Part shown: positions 63,452 to 64,000 of the stretch, in pieces | How the letters are laid out: every line of letters begins with the position of its first letter | Numbering within the stretch: the stretch's first letter is position 1 | NCBI GenBank assembly: GCA_002434245.1 | Contig: DJJR01000036.1 | Span: 1-64,000 of the forward strand | Reading direction: 5' to 3' | From: Pelosinus fermentans | Lineage (GTDB): Bacteria; Bacillota; Negativicutes; DSM-13327 | DNA length: 64,000 nt | The notes under the pieces: generated by a model | Told to the model about the DNA's origin: nothing | The model's input: only the letters and a program-made list of their open reading frames with translations | Databases searched by the model: none | Made by a program: the position numbers and the translations under genes

Positions 63452-64000
63452 GTGAAACGTGTTGTTGTTGATCCAGTAAATCGAATAGAGGGTCATTTGC
63501 GGTTAGAAGTAGTTGTTGATGAAGCTACAGGTAAGGTGCAAGAAGCATTATCTAGTGGTACTGCATGGCGCGGTATCGAATTGATTCTTAAAGATCGAGA
63601 TCCTAGAGATGCATGGGCCTTTGCTCAACGAATTTGTGGTGTATGCACCACCATCCATTCTTTAAGCTGCTTGCGGGCTGTAGAGGATGCTTTGGGTATT
63701 GAAATCCCTAAAAATGCCAACTATATTCGAAATATTATTGAAGCGACGCAAATGGTACATGACCATATTGTACATTTCTATCATTTGCATGCATTGGACT
63801 GGGTTAGTCCTGTAGCGGCTTTAAAAGCAGATCCAGCTGCGACAGCAGCGCTGCAAAATACAGTACTAGAGAAGTATAATCTGAATGTGAAAGGTCCTAT
63901 TGAATTTGATACAGAAGCATATCCTAAAGAATTTCCTAAGGCTACGACTGTGTATTTTCGAAGCATTCAAGATAAAATTAAAAAAATTGTGGATAGTGGT
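63452..64000 (+). CDS. [NiFe] hydrogenase large subunit (N-terminal part, cut by window end)
   Basis: Catalytic subunit that carries the Ni-Fe(CN)2CO site. Only the first 183 residues are inside the window. The GTG start after GAGGAGGATG gives [15 protein letters not shown], the family N-terminus. The L1 nickel motif [12 protein letters not shown] lies near residue 60. The second motif and the cleaved C-terminus lie beyond the end. It is co-transcribed with the small subunit. Confidence 0.96.
   Translation, partial: MKRVVVDPVNRIEGHLRLEVVVDEATGKVQEALSSGTAWRGIELILKDRDPRDAWAFAQRICGVCTTIHSLSCLRAVEDALGIEIPKNANYIRNIIEATQMVHDHIVHFYHLHALDWVSPVAALKADPAATAALQNTVLEKYNLNVKGPIEFDTEAYPKEFPKATTVYFRSIQDKIKKIVDSG

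Overview
The window reads as the chromosome of a low-GC, endospore-forming anaerobic Firmicute with an outer membrane, i.e. a Negativicute of the Sporomusa/Pelosinus type. This rests on three things: sporulation genes (gpr, spoIIP, yqfC, yqfD) inside a gene order that closely follows the Bacillus/Clostridia comE-sigA region; a solitary LptA/OstA-like periplasmic protein, expected only in a cell that builds lipopolysaccharide; and a Tat-exported uptake [NiFe] hydrogenase. The species is an inference.

Layout. 1-2.8 kb: leucine T-box and leuS. 3.1-5.4 kb: a NrtR-like Nudix regulator and a nicotinate phosphoribosyltransferase-type enzyme (NAD salvage). 5.5-6.1 kb: comEA. 6.2-12.6 kb: an accessory block lying where comEB/comEC usually follow comEA. 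It holds an SsuABC/NitT-type ABC transporter, a DUF2325 protein, a tandem-duplicated DUF2292 (YezD) protein, a cysteine-rich DUF1847 protein and a MalY/PatB C-S lyase. Three transcription units of this block start with a consensus promoter followed by the same short leader: a tiny UCAG/CUGA hairpin abutting an intrinsic terminator, with a fourth diverged copy in tandem. I do not recognise this leader as a described RNA family, and it is the main lead of the window.

12.8-19.5 kb: comEC, holA, rpsT (opposite strand), gpr, spoIIP and a small membrane protein. 19.5-29.1 kb: lepA, hemW and a CIRCE-controlled heat-shock operon hrcA-chaperonin-grpE-dnaK-dnaJ, in which the second gene is an archaeal-type (group III) chaperonin. 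29.3-34 kb: RNA and ribosome modification genes (prmA, rsmE, mtaB), a HIT protein, rpsU and yqeY. 34.2-36.9 kb: NfeD-type protease, flotillin floA and an unknown membrane protein. 37-38.6 kb: a HerA-type ATPase. 38.9-44.8 kb: yqfC, yqfD, pgpH, ybeY, dgkA, cdd, era; phoH, normally between yqfD and pgpH, is absent. 45-51.5 kb: a CNNM/CorC protein, the tiny gene yqzL, recO, a DUF4342 protein, and a glycine T-box with glyQS. 51.7-57.7 kb: ppsR (apparently with an AUA start), an LptA-like gene on the minus strand, dgt, dnaG and sigA. 57.7-60.5 kb: four tRNA genes, trmK, a Nif3/YqfO protein and RNase P RNA. 60.6-64 kb: thioredoxin, an AhbD/NirJ-like radical SAM protein, and the small subunit and truncated large subunit of a [NiFe] hydrogenase.

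Most genes form the conserved translation, replication and sporulation backbone. Non-backbone content is the 6-12.6 kb block, the group III chaperonin, two classes of palindromic intergenic repeat, the HerA and CNNM insertions and the hydrogenase end.
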